Source: Marinibium conchae (GTDB lineage Bacteria; Pseudomonadota; Gammaproteobacteria; Enterobacterales; Alteromonadaceae). Taken from it: DNA of 64,000 nucleotides. The position numbers and the translations under genes are program-made. This document shows positions 38,333 through 47,172 of this stretch, one piece after another. How positions within the stretch are numbered: position 1 is the stretch's first letter; each line of letters begins with the position of its first letter. Under the pieces are notes generated by a model, which had not been told where the DNA came from, searched no databases, and saw nothing but the letters and a program-made list of their open reading frames with translations. The stretch is taken from positions 1,488,001 to 1,552,000 of the forward strand of contig NZ_JADNRN010000001.1 of assembly GCF_015595035.1 (NCBI RefSeq). Reading direction: 5' to 3'.

Positions 38333-38661
38333 GTGTGAGTTCCTCGTTCTATATAATTAAAACATTGTTTTGTAAGTAAGTTATATCGGCTCGAAAATCT
38401 GCTTCATTAATACAAGCAGCATCGCTGATCCATCTCCGGCATTACTATCTAACTCATATGGGCAACATGTATGATCCTTTGCAGATCGCCCGTGCGCGTT
38501 TGTGTATGGCTTTAAGCCAAAAAAACGCTGATGTAAGTCACTACATAGCGCGAAGTATACCCAGTGGAACAGAAAGTATAGGTATGACTTTACATACTCT
38601 ATTATATTTTACACACAAAAAAAGCGACGATTGCCGCTTTATAACGAAAAATGTTGAAGAC
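38333..38661. other. Intergenic region upstream of the PstS-like gene
   Basis: About 330 bp. It holds the ribosome site and likely promoter region of the PstS-like gene (an AATTATATAG stretch about 30 bp upstream of its ATG) and, at the other end, the terminator of the acyl-CoA synthetase gene. A plus-strand frame from 38458 runs into the synthetase gene and is judged not real. Confidence 0.5.
38614..38640 (-). terminator. Probable terminator of the acyl-CoA synthetase gene
   Basis: On the minus strand AAAGCG-GCAATCGT-CGCTTT is followed by a T tract. The stem is only 6 bp, but position (22 bp after the stop) and T run support it. Confidence 0.6.
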
Positions 38662-40335
38662 TTAATCCTTCCAGACCACGCTACCGCTATGTTCCTGCAA
38701 TATCACGCTTTTAAATTTTTCTTCGATAACATGACGTTTTACTTTTAAGGTCGGCGTTAGTAAGTCGTTCTCAATAGACCACTCTTCCTTGAAAACAACA
38801 ATGCGGTCCAATCGTTGGTGACTTTCAAGACTTGAATTGACATGTTGCAAGGTCGCATTCAAGCTCTGCTCAATCCCGTCCTTGTTATGAGCTCTTGCTT
38901 CTTCAGATAACACCAATAGTGCAATCGGTTGAGGAAGGTTAGTACCGGTAACACATACTTGCTCAACTATTGGATTCTCCATCAGTTTTGCCTCAATTGG
39001 CGCAGGTGTCACATATTTACCCTTTTCAGTTTTGAAAATGTCTTTTAAACGACCGGTTATTTTAACGAAGCCTTCACTATCAATAATACCTTTGTCACCC
39101 GTTCGCAAGTAACCGTCATTGGTGAATACACCGGAGGTTTTTTCTGGCTCTTTATAATACCCGATCATATTGCAAGGAGAGGCGACTTGTATTTCACCAT
39201 CTTCAGCTATTCGAACATCCACCCCATCATATGCTTTACCGATACTGCCAATTTTATCCAGCCTAAATGGCACACTGCTTGTGCCATAGGCACTATTTTC
39301 AGTCATTCCCCAGCCTTCGGATATATCAATCCCTATCTTGTGAAACCACTCGATAGTTGCCGGTGCCAGCGGTGCAGAACCAGACGCCCACAAACGAGCA
39401 GAGCCGAGGCCCATCTCAGCTCTGATTTTCTTCGCTACTTTTTTGCCTACAAATGGAATACTCAACAGAAAGCTAAGCTTTTTCTGGGGTATTTTAGCTA
39501 ACACACCCATTTGAAATTTCGTCCACAAACGTGGCACCGAGATAAATAGTGTTGGCTGACATGTCTTCACATCGTGCGTGAAAGTCTCAAGAGACTCAAC
39601 AAAACGAATTTGCATGGTCGAGTAAAAACTGGCGAGTTCAACAAGCACTCGCTCTGTAATGTGGGCAAGCGGTAGGTAGCTGACTATCCTGTCATTATCG
39701 TTAACCGACAAGGCATTAAGTGAATTGCGAGCAGCCCAACAAATCGTTTTATAGGTATGCACAACGCCCTTAGGTTGCCCAGTGCTTCCTGATGTATAAA
39801 TAATAGTCATAATATCATTCATATCAGGAAGAGGACTATCTTCTATAGGGGCATTATTGGTAAAGCTGTCCCATGATGTCTCGACGGGAATATCCGGATA
39901 AGGAAAACCGACTTTAGCAACACCATCGGGAACGGAAGCAACTTGCTCGTCCATATTATCAAGTTTTCCAATAAAAATAAGCGGGCAATCGGCGTGCTTG
40001 AGAACATATTGGATGGTGTCTTTACCCGCCGTAGCGAATATCGGGACCGAAATGTGACCAGCCATCATAATGCCAAGGTCAGCTATCATCCATTCGGCGC
40101 AGTTTTTCGATAGAATAGCGATCCGTGATCCCTTAGGATAATTCAGTTCTCTGAGGCCTGCAGCCACCCTTCTAGCTTGATTTGCAGTCTCGGCCCAAGT
40201 GAAGGTAACATCGCTACCATTTTTAGGCTGAGTTAGGAAAAGCGTATTCGGCTTTGTCGACTCCCATTGATATAAAAGTGCCAAAGGCGATAGTATATTT
40301 TCTTGTGATATCAGGTTCGCATTATCTAAAGGCAT
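38662..40335 (-). CDS. Long-chain acyl-CoA synthetase (AMP-binding)
   Basis: A 557-residue adenylate-forming enzyme that activates fatty acids to acyl-CoA. The P-loop IIYTSGSTGQPKGV (about 178-191) is complete; SYLPLAHITERV, WGMTENSAYG and the hinge YLRTGDKG/GRLKDIFKTEKGKYV confirm a FadD/FAA-type synthetase. The C-terminal Lys segment (LKVKRH) is present. Length is at the short end for long-chain synthetases. It is monocistronic with its own terminator. It is probably functionally linked to the beta-oxidation genes at 8.8-21 kb, though not adjacent. Confidence 0.93.
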   Translation of the reverse strand: MPLDNANLISQENILSPLALLYQWESTKPNTLFLTQPKNGSDVTFTWAETANQARRVAAGLRELNYPKGSRIAILSKNCAEWMIADLGIMMAGHISVPIFATAGKDTIQYVLKHADCPLIFIGKLDNMDEQVASVPDGVAKVGFPYPDIPVETSWDSFTNNAPIEDSPLPDMNDIMTIIYTSGSTGQPKGVVHTYKTICWAARNSLNALSVNDNDRIVSYLPLAHITERVLVELASFYSTMQIRFVESLETFTHDVKTCQPTLFISVPRLWTKFQMGVLAKIPQKKLSFLLSIPFVGKKVAKKIRAEMGLGSARLWASGSAPLAPATIEWFHKIGIDISEGWGMTENSAYGTSSVPFRLDKIGSIGKAYDGVDVRIAEDGEIQVASPCNMIGYYKEPEKTSGVFTNDGYLRTGDKGIIDSEGFVKITGRLKDIFKTEKGKYVTPAPIEAKLMENPIVEQVCVTGTNLPQPIALLVLSEEARAHNKDGIEQSLNATLQHVNSSLESHQRLDRIVVFKEEWSIENDLLTPTLKVKRHVIEEKFKSVILQEHSGSVVWKD

Positions 40336-40492
40336 TGTATGTCCACAGTTTACAATTAATTCACATAACTATAATAATGAGCGAAATTCGTAAATATACA
40401 ACTGGTTTTTTCCATACAAATCATCAGTTTTATACGAAGTGAATTTTTTATAACGACAAAAATTACGATGAACTGAGCTGAAAGAAGCGATT

Positions 40493-43400
40493 TTACTTGT
40501 TTGTGGTCTTATGAGCCGATGAGTTGCGTCGGCTATTCGTTTCCATCAACCACGTTTTTTGAAACAATTCATAACAACTTTCTTCAGGTACAGGCTTTGA
40601 AAAGAAGAAACCTTGTAGGTAACGACAACTGGTGTTGGAAAAATAAGCAAGCTGACTTGCAGTTTCTATTCCTTCAGCAACCGTGTCCATATTCAACATA
40701 TCCGTCATTATCAGCGTAGACTTAATTATCGACTCGGTTGCACTGTCGATGCCAATGTCATCCACAAAGGACTTATCAATTTTCAAGACATCAATAGGAA
40801 AGTCTTTTAAGTAACGCAAACTCGAGTAACCCGTTCCAAAATCATCCAGCGATATTTTAAAACCCAACTCTCGCATTTCATCCATGTAGTCCAAGGTGTT
40901 ATCGTCGTTATCAACAAGTAGGCCTTCCGTTATTTCAAAACGTATCGCACCAGTCGGCAAATCAAAGGATGCAAGGAGGGCTAATATCGATTCGAAATCT
41001 GGCCGTGTACTAAATTGTTTGGCTGATAAGTTAATCGCAACATAGCCTCTAAAGCCCTGCTTGTACCAAGACGATAGATCACGGACCGCTCGCTGGATGG
41101 CTTGCATTGTCATTTCACCAATCAATCCGATCTGCTCAGCAATCGGGATAAACTGCCCTGGAGAAATAAACTGATTGTTGCTCTGCCACCGCATAAGCAT
41201 CTCGAAACCCGCTGTGCGTTTTTCTTTTATATCGATTATGGGTTGGTAATAGTTTTGAAACTCGTTTCGGCTTACGGCTACCTTTATCTTGTTTTGAAGA
41301 AGCATGTCCTGCTGCACGCGCTCGTTCATCTGTGCAGTAAAATGCTGAAACTTGTTTTTGCCAGCCTCCTTCGCGCTATACATAGCAACATCAGCATTTC
41401 TAAGCAAAGTGTCGGCATCATTAGCATCATTTGGATACATAGAAATGCCCGCGCTGGCCGACACGCTCACCGTTTGCGTGCCCAACATAATGGGTTTTTC
41501 GATTTCCACGAGCAGTTTGGCAACGACTCTGTTAACTTCTGTTATGCTATGTACTTCTTCCAGTACTGCCACAAATTCGTCCCCTCCTAGACGGGAAACA
41601 ACGTCGCTGGCACGTAACACCCCTTTGATTCTCTTTGCGATTTCAATGATAACAGTATCTCCAGCCTTATGACCGAAAGTATCGTTAATAGGCTTAAATC
41701 TGTCTAAGTCAATAAACACGGTAGCCAAACTTGTGCTATGTCGCCTAGCAAAAAGAATCGCGCCTTTAAGGCGCTCGATAAGCATGGTTCTATTTATGAG
41801 GCCAGTGAGAACATCGTAGTTGGCTAATTTTTGTAAACTGACCTGTGCTTCTTTTTGTTCACTAATATCAGTCATAATAACTAAGTAGTATTCGACTAAA
41901 CGCTCATCACTCTCGTCAGCGATTGCGTTTATGTCAGTAATAGTAGATATCTTTCTGTTTGAAAGTTCCAAATCAATTTCAGACTTCCATCTCTCGCCAG
42001 GTTTTAAACTGGCTAAGCGATTGAAAAAGGCATGTCTTACCTCGCCAACTTGCTTTCTCACTTTTTTTAGCTGAAAAGATAAGTCGAGTGACTCATCGAG
42101 ACTGAAAGCCTTATAGAAGCTGGGGTTTGCCCCCAACGGAACTTTATTGCGGTCGAGAATAATAACCCAGTCTCTAGTATGTTTGAATGCATCACCAAAT
42201 AATTTCAGCCGCTCTTTTGAGGCCATCGTTTCAGTGACATTGGTGTAAGTTCCGGTTACATTTACATCACCGTCTAGTGCAGAAGAAATGCTTCCCGCAT
42301 CTCTAAACCACAAGTAGTTCCCACTTTTATGCAACATGCGGTAGGTGTTATCAAATTGTTCATCTTCACCACGTATAAATTGACGCCATGCCGATAAATA
42401 TTGAAGGCGATCAAGTTCATGTATTAACGACAAGTGCTTTTCAAAAGCAACCGTTGGCCCATTGCCCGTGTAGCCTAATTCATGCTCTATACGTTTGCTT
42501 GTAATAAGTTTTGTGTTTGATGACCATTCCCAAATATCTGAATTACTCGCCTTTAAGGCATTTGTAAGACGTTGGTTATAAAGCCCAATTTGATAATTTG
42601 CGTCGGCAAGTCTGTTTTGAGTGATGTTTCGTCTAATAATAAAAACAGCTAACAAGGCACATATAATAAAGGTATAAATAGTGATCGCGGTGGGTGACCA
42701 CCAAGGCGCATATTTTACACTAAGTTCCAATCTTGCTGGGTTTATATCTTTACCGACGCCTCTTTTTTTGTAAATTTCGAGCGTATGTTTGCCCGGAGGT
42801 AGACTTGAAAGCTCTATTCTATTTATGACTGCTTTAGGAGAATTAAACACCTTATCATTGCTCACCAATCGATAGTAAAAGCGGTCACTTTCAACTGCAC
42901 CAAAATCTAGTGAAGAAAAATTAACGCTCAAACCATGATCATCGTGCTCTAACTCTAATTTTGTTCCATTTAGCTTTCGATAAGGAAAATCTATACTTCT
43001 AGAGTGCAAAGAGATCTGAGTTATTACGGGAGTCTTTTCAATTCCCGATGAGAGCAAGCTTACTTTTAGCGGCGAAAAAATAACTAGCCCTTTGCTAGAG
43101 CCGTATACCATCTCGCCATTAGTAAGTACCGTATGGGCGCCATCGTTAAATTCGGACGATGAAACTCCTTGCATGTATTGGTAGCTAGCAACTAATTGCG
43201 AATTACCATTAAATTCATGCAAACCAGAATGAGAGCTAAACCATATATTGCCTTGGTAATCCAACGCAAGGTCGTAAACTAAGTCAGTGGGAAGAATATT
43301 CGCAGACGAGAACTCATTCTCTTGCTCTAAGGTGGAGCCGTCTAATTGGAATAAGCCCTTACCAGCATAACTAAGCCAAATGTTGTTTTCGTTGTCGCGC

Positions 43401-45127
43401 ATCCAATCAGTCGGGATCATGTCTAAAGTTGCTCCCTCTTGAATAATGGAATGAAGCACCTTCATTGATTTGCTTTCAGTGTTATATCCCAGCAGTTGAC
43501 CCGACGCAGATATAAGTAACTGCGAGGTTCTAATATCAAAGCCTATTAGAGTGTGGTTAATCGCGGAATTAAAGCCCATGTCACTAACAGAAATTGCTTC
43601 AATACTTTTGTTTTTATAATCGATTCGGTAAAGGTTGCCACTTTCATTAAGCGACCAAAATATGTCTGAAGATTCCTGAGCGAGTCCGAATGAGTATTCT
43701 TCGAACACAGCATTAGTCTCGTTATCTTCCAAGCTAAATTGAGATAGCGTTTCATCTTCCGTCGAGAATATGCGTAAGCCAGCACCGGTTGCTATGAGCA
43801 GATTACCATCACTGAGCGTAACAATTTGTTGAATATAAGAAGTGGTATAACGATCGGTTTCATCGTTTGAGAGCAAAAAACTCTCGATTTTTTCAGTCTG
43901 TAGATTTACTTTGTCGAGCCCTTTTTCTGAACCAACCCAGAGAAGATCGCCTTTACCCTCTACGATGCTCCATATTACGTTGCTACTCAATAATTCGTCA
44001 CTTGAGCTATCAATTTTGTTATAAATAGCGCGAAAAGCAACGCTGTCTGGTGACCAAAACATCGCCCCAGACATCATTGTTCCAAACCAAACCCCGCCTT
44101 TTTTGTCTACCTCCAAAGCTGTCACACTTTTATCAGTTATTGCTTCACGATCTTTTTGCGGCTCAAGTAGCAGACTAAACGTGTTTGTATCTTGTCGATA
44201 TTCATAGAGTCCTTTGTCGCTGGCAACAAATACATCATTGTTTACCCCATTGCGAATTCTCCAAACGTTCAAGGTGTCGTTGAGCACATTGACCTGAGGT
44301 AATTCCCAATCATTTTGTAGATGTTGCTGAATTGCGGTAAAAGGTATCTCAAATAGACCATTCACAGTCCCAATCCACAAGGAACCACTTGGGCGCAGAT
44401 TGAAATGCTTTACGTTATTTGAATTGTCGTAGATGTTTTGATCTAACGATAAGAAATCAACATAGCGTAGCGTGTCATTGACCAAATCTTTTGCATATAA
44501 GCCATGATCAGTGCCGATAAGCAGGATGCTTTCCCGTTTCATAACAGTGCGAATGTTATTGCTTGCGTTAACCTTATCCATGCTTAACTCATAAAGCGTT
44601 TTCAGGTTTTTCTCTGCTGTCTCATACATCAATACTTGATGATTTGATGCAATAATTATATTTCCATTTTCATCTTCTGTGATGGCCTCAGCATATTGCA
44701 TCCATTGCTCATCATTTTTGTAGGCCTCTGCGAAAATTTGTTCAGTTTCGCGAGTGTCGAGGTTGAAGCGATAAACGCCACTTAAGCCTGTAGACACCCA
44801 TAAAAACCCTTGTGAATCTTGGTATATCGCATATACAGGATTGTTGAGAAACTCCCCATTATTTCCTTTGATAGGAACAACTTCGTGCCCATCAAAGCGA
44901 TCTAAGCCTTGTTCAGTACCAAAAAAAACAAAACCGTCACTATCAATATGCACATCAAAAATAGTGTTTTGACTGAGTCCTTTGCCCGTGTCGACGTGAA
45001 GTAAACGAGGAGATTCGTGTATTGCTTGGTCGTTTGGCGCAGACAAAGCTGGGGCGACCGCAAAAATAAGGATGAATGCGGTAAATGCAAGCAGTTGAAT
45101 TAACAACCTAGGTGATAAATGATTCAC
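40493..45127 (-). CDS. Hybrid sensor: two-component-type propeller, PAS, GGDEF and EAL domains
   Basis: A 1544-residue membrane signalling protein. A signal peptide (1-30) is followed by a periplasmic region of beta-propeller repeats (about 35-690, many WxGT/WFSS-type blades) and a Y_Y_Y domain (about 725-805). One membrane helix (about 811-832), two PAS-like segments (about 850-1095), GGDEF (motif RLGGDEF at 1179-1185, with the product-inhibition site RASD at 1172-1175) and EAL follow. The EAL signature is EML at 1309-1311, but DDFGTGYSS (1428-1436) is intact. The start is GTG at 45127. Both cyclic-di-GMP synthesis and breakdown are possible. Confidence 0.92.
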   Translation of the reverse strand: MNHLSPRLLIQLLAFTAFILIFAVAPALSAPNDQAIHESPRLLHVDTGKGLSQNTIFDVHIDSDGFVFFGTEQGLDRFDGHEVVPIKGNNGEFLNNPVYAIYQDSQGFLWVSTGLSGVYRFNLDTRETEQIFAEAYKNDEQWMQYAEAITEDENGNIIIASNHQVLMYETAEKNLKTLYELSMDKVNASNNIRTVMKRESILLIGTDHGLYAKDLVNDTLRYVDFLSLDQNIYDNSNNVKHFNLRPSGSLWIGTVNGLFEIPFTAIQQHLQNDWELPQVNVLNDTLNVWRIRNGVNNDVFVASDKGLYEYRQDTNTFSLLLEPQKDREAITDKSVTALEVDKKGGVWFGTMMSGAMFWSPDSVAFRAIYNKIDSSSDELLSSNVIWSIVEGKGDLLWVGSEKGLDKVNLQTEKIESFLLSNDETDRYTTSYIQQIVTLSDGNLLIATGAGLRIFSTEDETLSQFSLEDNETNAVFEEYSFGLAQESSDIFWSLNESGNLYRIDYKNKSIEAISVSDMGFNSAINHTLIGFDIRTSQLLISASGQLLGYNTESKSMKVLHSIIQEGATLDMIPTDWMRDNENNIWLSYAGKGLFQLDGSTLEQENEFSSANILPTDLVYDLALDYQGNIWFSSHSGLHEFNGNSQLVASYQYMQGVSSSEFNDGAHTVLTNGEMVYGSSKGLVIFSPLKVSLLSSGIEKTPVITQISLHSRSIDFPYRKLNGTKLELEHDDHGLSVNFSSLDFGAVESDRFYYRLVSNDKVFNSPKAVINRIELSSLPPGKHTLEIYKKRGVGKDINPARLELSVKYAPWWSPTAITIYTFIICALLAVFIIRRNITQNRLADANYQIGLYNQRLTNALKASNSDIWEWSSNTKLITSKRIEHELGYTGNGPTVAFEKHLSLIHELDRLQYLSAWRQFIRGEDEQFDNTYRMLHKSGNYLWFRDAGSISSALDGDVNVTGTYTNVTETMASKERLKLFGDAFKHTRDWVIILDRNKVPLGANPSFYKAFSLDESLDLSFQLKKVRKQVGEVRHAFFNRLASLKPGERWKSEIDLELSNRKISTITDINAIADESDERLVEYYLVIMTDISEQKEAQVSLQKLANYDVLTGLINRTMLIERLKGAILFARRHSTSLATVFIDLDRFKPINDTFGHKAGDTVIIEIAKRIKGVLRASDVVSRLGGDEFVAVLEEVHSITEVNRVVAKLLVEIEKPIMLGTQTVSVSASAGISMYPNDANDADTLLRNADVAMYSAKEAGKNKFQHFTAQMNERVQQDMLLQNKIKVAVSRNEFQNYYQPIIDIKEKRTAGFEMLMRWQSNNQFISPGQFIPIAEQIGLIGEMTMQAIQRAVRDLSSWYKQGFRGYVAINLSAKQFSTRPDFESILALLASFDLPTGAIRFEITEGLLVDNDDNTLDYMDEMRELGFKISLDDFGTGYSSLRYLKDFPIDVLKIDKSFVDDIGIDSATESIIKSTLIMTDMLNMDTVAEGIETASQLAYFSNTSCRYLQGFFFSKPVPEESCYELFQKTWLMETNSRRNSSAHKTTNK

Positions 45128-45295
45128 CGCTGCTCGGTTTGAGTGGCCTATATATGTATCAATAATTAGCTAACCATATGGCGTGTTAAAGCGCTAGTAT
45201 GTTACTACGTTGTGCTTACAATTCCAAAAGAAGCTAAATTTAGTCTTTTTGCGGCCATATGTCATGAATTAATCGCGCTCAAAAGCCATGACATT

Positions 45296-45311
45296 TTATA
45301 CCATGGTATAA
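45296..45311. promoter_or_regulatory. 16-bp perfect palindrome near the dld 3' end
   Basis: TTATACCATGGTATAA is a perfect palindrome about 8 bp beyond the dld stop codon and 170 bp upstream of the GTG of the propeller/GGDEF gene. It lacks a T run, so it does not look like a terminator. It may be a regulator site for the downstream signalling gene. Confidence 0.4.
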
Positions 45312-45318
45312 CACTTCC

Positions 45319-47172
45319 CTATAAACAACAGGAACAGTTGCGCTGTGTTTTCTCCATCTTTCCAACCCCAGGATTAAAAGTATTTGTTGGGTCGAGCTGC
45401 TTGTAGAAAGACTTTAACTGTGGTTCGGCTTCATATAAATGGCCTACGTTATGTTCCGCAGGGTATTTTGCCCCTCTTTGATTCAATAAATTCAACATGG
45501 CTGCTTTGACTTCACTGGCATTCGCGCCTTTTTTTAAAATGTAGTCTTGGTGAAATACGTAACAGAAGAAATGACCATAATAGAGCTTCTTATCTAACTG
45601 TTCGTCTATTTCTTTTGGCAACGTTTCTAACCAATTCATTTCATTCCGAGGTAAGGCAATATCTAAGGCTAATATTTCCCCGACTGAGTTTTCTTTCATT
45701 GTTTGATATCGAATAGCGGCACCCGCTGCAGCAAAGCGATTGAGATAAGCTTTTTGAGCCTCGCTTTCATCACAAATAAGAAAACTACCTGTGTCTGATT
45801 TAGCAAAAAATTGACTTAAAAATACTTCCGCCTCATTAATGCCCTCATCACTCATCTTTAAGATTAAGTGGTGTTCGTATTTGTCTCTGTAGTCTAGTAG
45901 TCGACGTGGAAGATGGTTTGGGAACAAATAGCTGAGCACTTGCATGCATTTGTCGCTAAGATTACGCGGTAACCATGACTGCTTATTTAGCACAGCGTCA
46001 ATTCTACCTTTGATCGAGAAAAGCTTTGGAAGACGGTCGGTGCCTAAGTGCAGCACGCTTAGGAAAGTATCCTTCCCGTATTTTTGTGAAATATCAAAGA
46101 TATCCCTGTGCATGTATTCACCCACTTCAGGGATATTGGTAAAAGATGACAGAATTTGTTTGCGTAAATTAGCGAGCTCTGCGGTATCGTTAGTGCCAAT
46201 GTAAAAAGTCTTTTCTTGCTTATTCACTGGGTAGGTGTCGAGTCGCACAGCAAACACCGCTAACTTGCCCGCGCATCCACTAGCTTCGTAGAGTCTGCGC
46301 TCGTCTGCATTAAAGCGACTAGGAGTATTTGCCTCTACATCTCTAATCCGTTCAATATATTCTTTATCCGACGCCATTCGATCCGTCGTCCGCTCTTGTT
46401 GCTTTACGAACTTACCCGCTTCCAGATTGGTTAATATTTCCTCAGGCGTGTTACCAAGCTCAATACCGAGGTGATTTACTAACACAAGCTCACCATGCTC
46501 ATTCACTTGTGCATAAACTGAAAGTTCCGTGTAAGAAGGCCCCCGTTTTACTAGTGCGCCGCCAGAATTATTAGCTACCCCACCCACAATTGATGCGCCT
46601 AAACATGAGGAACCAATCACCGAATGAGGGGCTCGCCCTACTTCTTTCAGTTCTTTTTCAAGTTGATGCAGGGTTGCACCTGGCAAACTAACAACTTGCT
46701 CTCCTTCATTTAGCAAGTACAGCTTGTCGATTGCCAGAGTATTGATCACTACTACTGGCCGGTCATAGTCATTACCGCTGGGCGTAGACCCTTCGGTAAG
46801 ACCCGTGTTGGCAGCTTGCATCACGATTATGACATTTGACGATACACACACTTCGAGGCATTTCCAAAGGGCAAGCAATGAACTTGGGAAAAGAACGGCC
46901 AGTGCCGCCCCCCCACCTGAACGCCAACCTTTGCGGAAATGTTCGTTCTTCTTTGGATCAGCCTTGATGTATTCAGCGCCAATCGCATCAATGAATTTAT
47001 TGAGTATGTCAGACTCACTGTTTGCGTGTTTACCACGATTATTGATACCAGTATTTATCATATCTTCAGTTGATTTCACTTTTGATAAAGTGTGAACCAC
47101 TCCTAATCCTGAATCGCTAAAGTCACCATGAAAATCGCCATGTTGACCTCGAACTTTGCGTAGTTGACTCAT
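45319..47172 (-). CDS. dld: D-lactate dehydrogenase (quinone), membrane-associated FAD enzyme
   Basis: A 617-residue homologue of E. coli Dld, which oxidises D-lactate and passes electrons to quinone. Matching blocks include MQAANTGLTEGSTPSGNDYDRP (FAD domain), PHSVIGSSCLGAS, NNSGGALVKRGPSYTE, SGCAGKLAVFAVRLDTYP, GEYMHRDIFDI and PAEHNVGHLYEAEP. About 47 residues precede the usual N-terminus, but the start is supported by an ATGA overlap with the lldP stop codon (47169-47172). The C-terminus ends in a CSCC cluster not found in E. coli. It is co-transcribed with the lactate permease gene. Confidence 0.95.
   Translation of the reverse strand: MSQLRKVRGQHGDFHGDFSDSGLGVVHTLSKVKSTEDMINTGINNRGKHANSESDILNKFIDAIGAEYIKADPKKNEHFRKGWRSGGGAALAVLFPSSLLALWKCLEVCVSSNVIIVMQAANTGLTEGSTPSGNDYDRPVVVINTLAIDKLYLLNEGEQVVSLPGATLHQLEKELKEVGRAPHSVIGSSCLGASIVGGVANNSGGALVKRGPSYTELSVYAQVNEHGELVLVNHLGIELGNTPEEILTNLEAGKFVKQQERTTDRMASDKEYIERIRDVEANTPSRFNADERRLYEASGCAGKLAVFAVRLDTYPVNKQEKTFYIGTNDTAELANLRKQILSSFTNIPEVGEYMHRDIFDISQKYGKDTFLSVLHLGTDRLPKLFSIKGRIDAVLNKQSWLPRNLSDKCMQVLSYLFPNHLPRRLLDYRDKYEHHLILKMSDEGINEAEVFLSQFFAKSDTGSFLICDESEAQKAYLNRFAAAGAAIRYQTMKENSVGEILALDIALPRNEMNWLETLPKEIDEQLDKKLYYGHFFCYVFHQDYILKKGANASEVKAAMLNLLNQRGAKYPAEHNVGHLYEAEPQLKSFYKQLDPTNTFNPGVGKMEKTQRNCSCCL

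Noticed and set aside
38458-38748. Plus-strand frame of 96 codons
   Set aside because: It overlaps the 3' end of the acyl-CoA synthetase gene and crosses its terminator hairpin, has no ribosome site and no family features.
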